64,000 nt of DNA from positions 3,658,001-3,722,000 of the forward strand of contig NZ_CP097289.1 in the NCBI RefSeq assembly GCF_023498005.1. The letters run 5' to 3'. The notes beneath the pieces are model-generated. The model made no database searches. It was not told the DNA's origin and worked only from the letters and a program-made list of their open reading frames with translations. Of this stretch, positions 60,947 to 64,000 are shown piece after piece (the first letter of the stretch is position 1; each line of letters begins with the position of its first letter). The DNA comes from Streptomyces durmitorensis (GTDB lineage: Bacteria > Actinomycetota > Actinomycetes > Streptomycetales > Streptomycetaceae). Both the position numbers and the translations under genes were made by a program.

Positions 60947-62112
60947 AGGTGGTGCGTAGGCCGCGGCACGCCGTCGCCGACCGCCCGTTCCTGGTCATCT
61001 GGGAGGCGACGCGGGCCTGCCCGCTGGCCTGTCTGCACTGCCGGGCCGAGGCCGACACCCGGCGCAGTCCGCACGAGTTGGACGAGGCGCAGGCCCGCGC
61101 CCTGATGGACCAGATCGCCTCCTTCGGCCGCCCCCACCCGCTGTTCGTCATCACCGGGGGCGACCCCTTCCAGCGCCCGGACCTTGCCGAACTCATCGCG
61201 TACGGAGCGGACTTGGGCCTGCGGGTCGCGGTGTCGCCGTCCGGCACGCCCACCCTCACCCGGGAGAACCTGACGGCGGTGCGCGACGCGGGCGCCGTCG
61301 CCCTCTCACTCAGCGTGGACGCGTCCACCGCCGCACGCCACGACGCCTTCCGGGGCGTCGACGGGGTCTTCGACCTCACGCTGCGGGGCTGGCGGACCGC
61401 CCGCGAGCTCGGCCTGAAGGTGCAGATCAACACCACGGTCTCGCGGCACAGCCTCGACGACCTGGCCGACATCGCGGCCCTCGTCCGCCGGGAGGGGGCC
61501 ATGCTGTGGTCCGGTTTCCTCCTCGTGCCCACCGGGCGCGGCGCCGACCTCGCCTCGCTCACCGCCGCGGAGACCGAGGACGTACTGCACTTCCTCTACG
61601 ACTGCGGGGCGTTCCTGGCCACCAAGACCACCGAGGGCCATCACTTCCGGCGCGTCGTGCTCCAGCGGACCGCCCTCGCCGAGAGCGGTGGGGTCCCCCG
61701 TACGGGAGACCTGCACGCCCGTCTCACGGCGCGTGCCGCCGCGCTCGGCCTCTTCGACGGCGAGCGGCGTGCGGTCCGGCGTCCGCCCATGGACGTCTCG
61801 TCGGGGCGCGGCTTCGTCTTCGTCTCCCACACGGGCGAGGTCACGCCGAGCGGCTTCCTGCCGCTGTCGGCGGGCAACACCAAGCACCGCCCGCTGACCG
61901 ACATCTACCGCGTGTCCCCGCTCTTCACGGAGTTGCGCGACCCGGAGCGGCTGCGCGGCAAGTGCGGCCGGTGCGATTACCGGTCGCTGTGCGGGGGTTC
62001 GCGCTCGCGGGCGTACGCCGTCACCGGCGACCACCTGGCCGAGGACCCGTGGTGCGCGTATGAGCCGCCTGCCCGTCCTCCCGTCCCCGAGGAGTCCCCG
62101 TGCGCTCAGTGA
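60943..62112 (+). CDS. Radical SAM/SPASM-like protein of the haem-related class
   Basis: A 389-residue radical SAM enzyme. The [4Fe-4S] motif CPLACLHC uses C26, C30 and C33; a C-terminal SPASM-like cluster follows (CGRCDYRSLCGG). It resembles the BA_1875/NirJ/AhbD group, whose known members act on haem precursors (decarboxylation or side-chain changes). Its position between narI and a haem-biosynthetic oxidase suggests a haem-related function, but the substrate is not proven. It overlaps narI by ATGA. Confidence 0.83.
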   Translation: MKVVRRPRHAVADRPFLVIWEATRACPLACLHCRAEADTRRSPHELDEAQARALMDQIASFGRPHPLFVITGGDPFQRPDLAELIAYGADLGLRVAVSPSGTPTLTRENLTAVRDAGAVALSLSVDASTAARHDAFRGVDGVFDLTLRGWRTARELGLKVQINTTVSRHSLDDLADIAALVRREGAMLWSGFLLVPTGRGADLASLTAAETEDVLHFLYDCGAFLATKTTEGHHFRRVVLQRTALAESGGVPRTGDLHARLTARAAALGLFDGERRAVRRPPMDVSSGRGFVFVSHTGEVTPSGFLPLSAGNTKHRPLTDIYRVSPLFTELRDPERLRGKCGRCDYRSLCGGSRSRAYAVTGDHLAEDPWCAYEPPARPPVPEESPCAQ

Positions 62113-63515
62113 TCGTCATCGGCGGAGGCATCAGCGGACTCGCCGCGGCCTGGGAACTGCGCGGCAAGGCCGAGGTCACCGTCCTGGAGGCCGGCGACCG
62201 CGTGGGCGGCAAGCTGCGCACGGGCTCCCTGGCCGGGACGCCCGTCGACGAGGGTGCGGAGTCCGTCATGGCGCTGCGCCCCGAGGCCGTACGGCTCGCG
62301 GAGGAGGTCGGCCTCGGGGACAGCCTGTGCGACCCGGCGCCCGCCCCCGTCACCTTCTGGACCCGGGACGCCCTGCGCCCGCTGCCCGCGGGTCACGTCA
62401 TGGGCATCCCCGCGGACCCTGCCGCTCTCAACGGCACCGGTCTGCTGTCCGCGGAAGGGCTCGCCAGGCTCGCCCAGGAGGAGGCGATCCCCGCGAGCCC
62501 CGCTCTCACGGACGGAGGGGACATCAGCATCGCCGGTTACCTCGTTCCCAGGATCGGCCAGGAGGCGGTGGACCGCCTCGTGGAACCGCTCCTCGGCGGG
62601 ATCTACGCGGGCCGCACCGACCAGCTCTCCCTGCGCTCGGCCATGCCGTTCCTCGCTCCCGTCGCCGCCTCTGGCGACTCCTTGCTCGCCACCTTGCGCC
62701 GCCGCAGGGACAGCCAGGGGGCGGCGTCGAGCCAGGGCCCGCGGCCGAGCGTGGTCCGCGGGATCGTCGGAGGCACCGGCCGGCTGCCCCGCGCGGTGGC
62801 CGCCGCGAGCGGCGCGCGTGTCCTCACCCACAGCACCGCCCTCGCCCTGGAACGCACCCCGGGGAACTGCACCCCGGGGAACCGCTGGCGGGTGCACGCG
62901 GCGACCGGCCACGGCCCGGCGACGCTGGACGCCGACGCGCTGATCGTCGCGCTGCCCGCGCCCGCCGCTGCCACGCTCCTCGGCCCGCACTCCCCGGCCG
63001 CGCGGGCCGAGCTCGACACGGTCCGGTACGCCGGATCGGCCGTGCTCACCATGGCGTTCACGCGCACGCGGCCCGGCCCCGCGCCGGACCTCAACGGATT
63101 CCTCGTACCCCCGGTGGACGGCCGCACGATCAAGGCGGCGACCGTCCTCTCCCACAAGTGGGCCTGGCAGCGTGACGAGGCGCCTTCGAGACTGATCCTG
63201 CGCGCTTCGGTGGGACGGGTGGGCGAAGAGCACCTGCTCGACCTCGACGACCGCCACCTGACTGCGCTCGCTACAGCTGAACTGACGGCCGCGATAGGCC
63301 CGTTGGGCTCCCTGCTGGCCTCGAAGGTCACCCGATGGCCGCAGGGGCTTCCGCAGTACGAGGTGGGCCACGCCGACCGCGTGGCCGCCGTCCGCGAGGC
63401 GATCGGCAAGCTGCCCGGCGTCGAACTGTGCGGGGCGCTCTACGAGGGAGTGGGAGTCGCGGCCTGCGTCGCGACGGGGCGGGCGGCGGCGGAGCGGGTG
63501 CTGGCGAATGGGTGA
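62100..63515 (+). CDS. hemG: HemY-type protoporphyrinogen/coproporphyrinogen oxidase
   Basis: A 471-residue FAD enzyme. GGGISGLAAAWEL at the N-terminus binds FAD; GAESVMALRPEAVRLAEEVG and LVEPLLGGIYAGRTDQLSLR are family positions. Actinobacterial members act as coproporphyrinogen III oxidase (CgoX) in the coproporphyrin-dependent haem route, so the hemG/hemY name is traditional. GTG 62100 has GAGGAG 5 bases upstream and overlaps the radical SAM gene by 13 bases. It likely supplies haem to NarI. Confidence 0.88.
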   Translation: MRSVIVIGGGISGLAAAWELRGKAEVTVLEAGDRVGGKLRTGSLAGTPVDEGAESVMALRPEAVRLAEEVGLGDSLCDPAPAPVTFWTRDALRPLPAGHVMGIPADPAALNGTGLLSAEGLARLAQEEAIPASPALTDGGDISIAGYLVPRIGQEAVDRLVEPLLGGIYAGRTDQLSLRSAMPFLAPVAASGDSLLATLRRRRDSQGAASSQGPRPSVVRGIVGGTGRLPRAVAAASGARVLTHSTALALERTPGNCTPGNRWRVHAATGHGPATLDADALIVALPAPAAATLLGPHSPAARAELDTVRYAGSAVLTMAFTRTRPGPAPDLNGFLVPPVDGRTIKAATVLSHKWAWQRDEAPSRLILRASVGRVGEEHLLDLDDRHLTALATAELTAAIGPLGSLLASKVTRWPQGLPQYEVGHADRVAAVREAIGKLPGVELCGALYEGVGVAACVATGRAAAERVLANG

Positions 63516-63533
63516 GCCGCGAGCACCCGGTGA

Positions 63534-63566
63534 GCCGCCCGTACCCGCCGAGCGGGTACGGGCGGC
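63534..63566. terminator. 15-bp terminator of the nar operon
   Basis: GCCGCCCGTACCCGC (63534-63548) pairs exactly with GCGGGTACGGGCGGC (63552-63566) over a CGA loop. It lies between convergent genes. Confidence 0.93.
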
Positions 63567-63583
63567 CTGCGGGATGAGGCCGC

Positions 63584-64000
63584 CTACCGGTGGGTGAACG
63601 CCCGGGTGGCGGACTTCTTGGCACCCCCTCCGTTGATCACGAACTGCGACCCGGGCTCGATCAGGATGTTCCCGTCGCGCGAGTCGCTGATCGTCACGTC
63701 CGTGAGCGTCGCACTGCCGCGCGCGCCGCCCATGGCGAGGATGCCGGAGCCGTTGTTGGACTTGGAGATCGTCACGTCGGAGATCTTCACGTCCGGCATG
63801 GCACCGCCACCCGTCTTGAACTGGATGCCGTCGTACGTCGAGTCATGGATGTCGGTGTCGCGGATCGTGACCCCGGGGATGGACGGACCCTGTGCGAACA
63901 GCGTGATGGCGCCGAACTCCTGATCCTCGTTCCAGAACGCGCCGCCGGTGCGGTAGAGCCCGTTGTTCGCGATCAGCGTCTGCCCGGTGAAGGGGATCGG
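63584..64000 (-). CDS. Right-handed parallel beta-helix protein (3' end, partial)
   Basis: The last 138 residues of a gene that begins right of the window; the frame is open to position 64000. The sequence has repeated short strands ending in turns: VTIRDTDIHDSTYDGIQFK, KISDVTISKSNNGSGILAMG, ATLTDVTISDSRDGNILIEP. This is the parallel beta-helix pattern of pectate-lyase-like and polysaccharide-active proteins. TAG at 63584-63586. No catalytic residues can be assigned from the fragment. Confidence 0.75.
   Translation of the reverse strand, partial: PIPFTGQTLIANNGLYRTGGAFWNEDQEFGAITLFAQGPSIPGVTIRDTDIHDSTYDGIQFKTGGGAMPDVKISDVTISKSNNGSGILAMGGARGSATLTDVTISDSRDGNILIEPGSQFVINGGGAKKSATRAFTHR

Overview
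The window is typical Streptomyces chromosome: very GC-rich, dense genes with strong third-position GC, GTG/TTG starts, ATGA/TGATG-coupled operons, and marker genes found only in sporulating actinomycetes (chaplins, rodlins, melC tyrosinase). The order chpG / melC2 / melC1 ... chpF ... chpA / chpD / rdlA / rdlB resembles, from memory, the SCO2699-SCO2719 stretch of S. coelicolor. No tRNA, rRNA, CRISPR array, insertion sequence or prophage was seen.

1-13,100: the end of a pspA gene, a PAS-GAF-SpoIIE-ATPase regulator and a small ATPase anti-sigma-like protein, a Nudix hydrolase, a SPOR-like protein, an NCS1 permease with a cysteine-rich tail behind a GntR regulator, a membrane esterase, a DUF4190-type membrane protein, a secreted subtilisin, and a threonine-synthase-like PLP enzyme with an apparently leaderless mRNA.

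13,231-22,620: the most unusual region. Two convergent operons meet at a 22-bp perfect terminator. The plus operon encodes an EAD2-VMAP-C protein and a 1,302-residue protein with a vWA-like region, a STAND-type NTPase and TPRs (FxSxx-COOH-system type). The minus operon encodes a trypco2 protein, a trypsin-like protease ending in a second EAD2 adaptor, a 70-residue peptide with an FxsA-like leader but no FxSxx tail, and an HExxH peptide-modification enzyme. It looks like an NTPase-controlled, protease-armed conflict or signalling system joined to a RiPP-like modification module.

22,700-48,900: a developmental surface island. It has three rodlins, five chaplins (one long LAETG-anchored form, one without cysteine), an LCP ligase, a ten-gene exopolysaccharide operon with a convergent GH26-like protein and an ATP-grasp/flavoprotein pair, several small secreted proteins, a VKOR-type oxidase and the melC1-melC2 tyrosinase pair. 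Sigma-BldN-like promoters can be read upstream of several chaplin and rodlin genes.

49,257-64,000: an EF-G paralogue, a nitronate-monooxygenase-like flavoprotein behind a perfect TetR-type palindrome, YwiC, then a six-gene nar operon (narGHJI, radical SAM protein, HemY-type oxidase) whose promoter carries a perfect DevR/DosR-type box, and finally the 3' end of a beta-helix protein that runs off the window. The nar operon is therefore probably induced by hypoxia and supplies both the enzyme and part of its haem.
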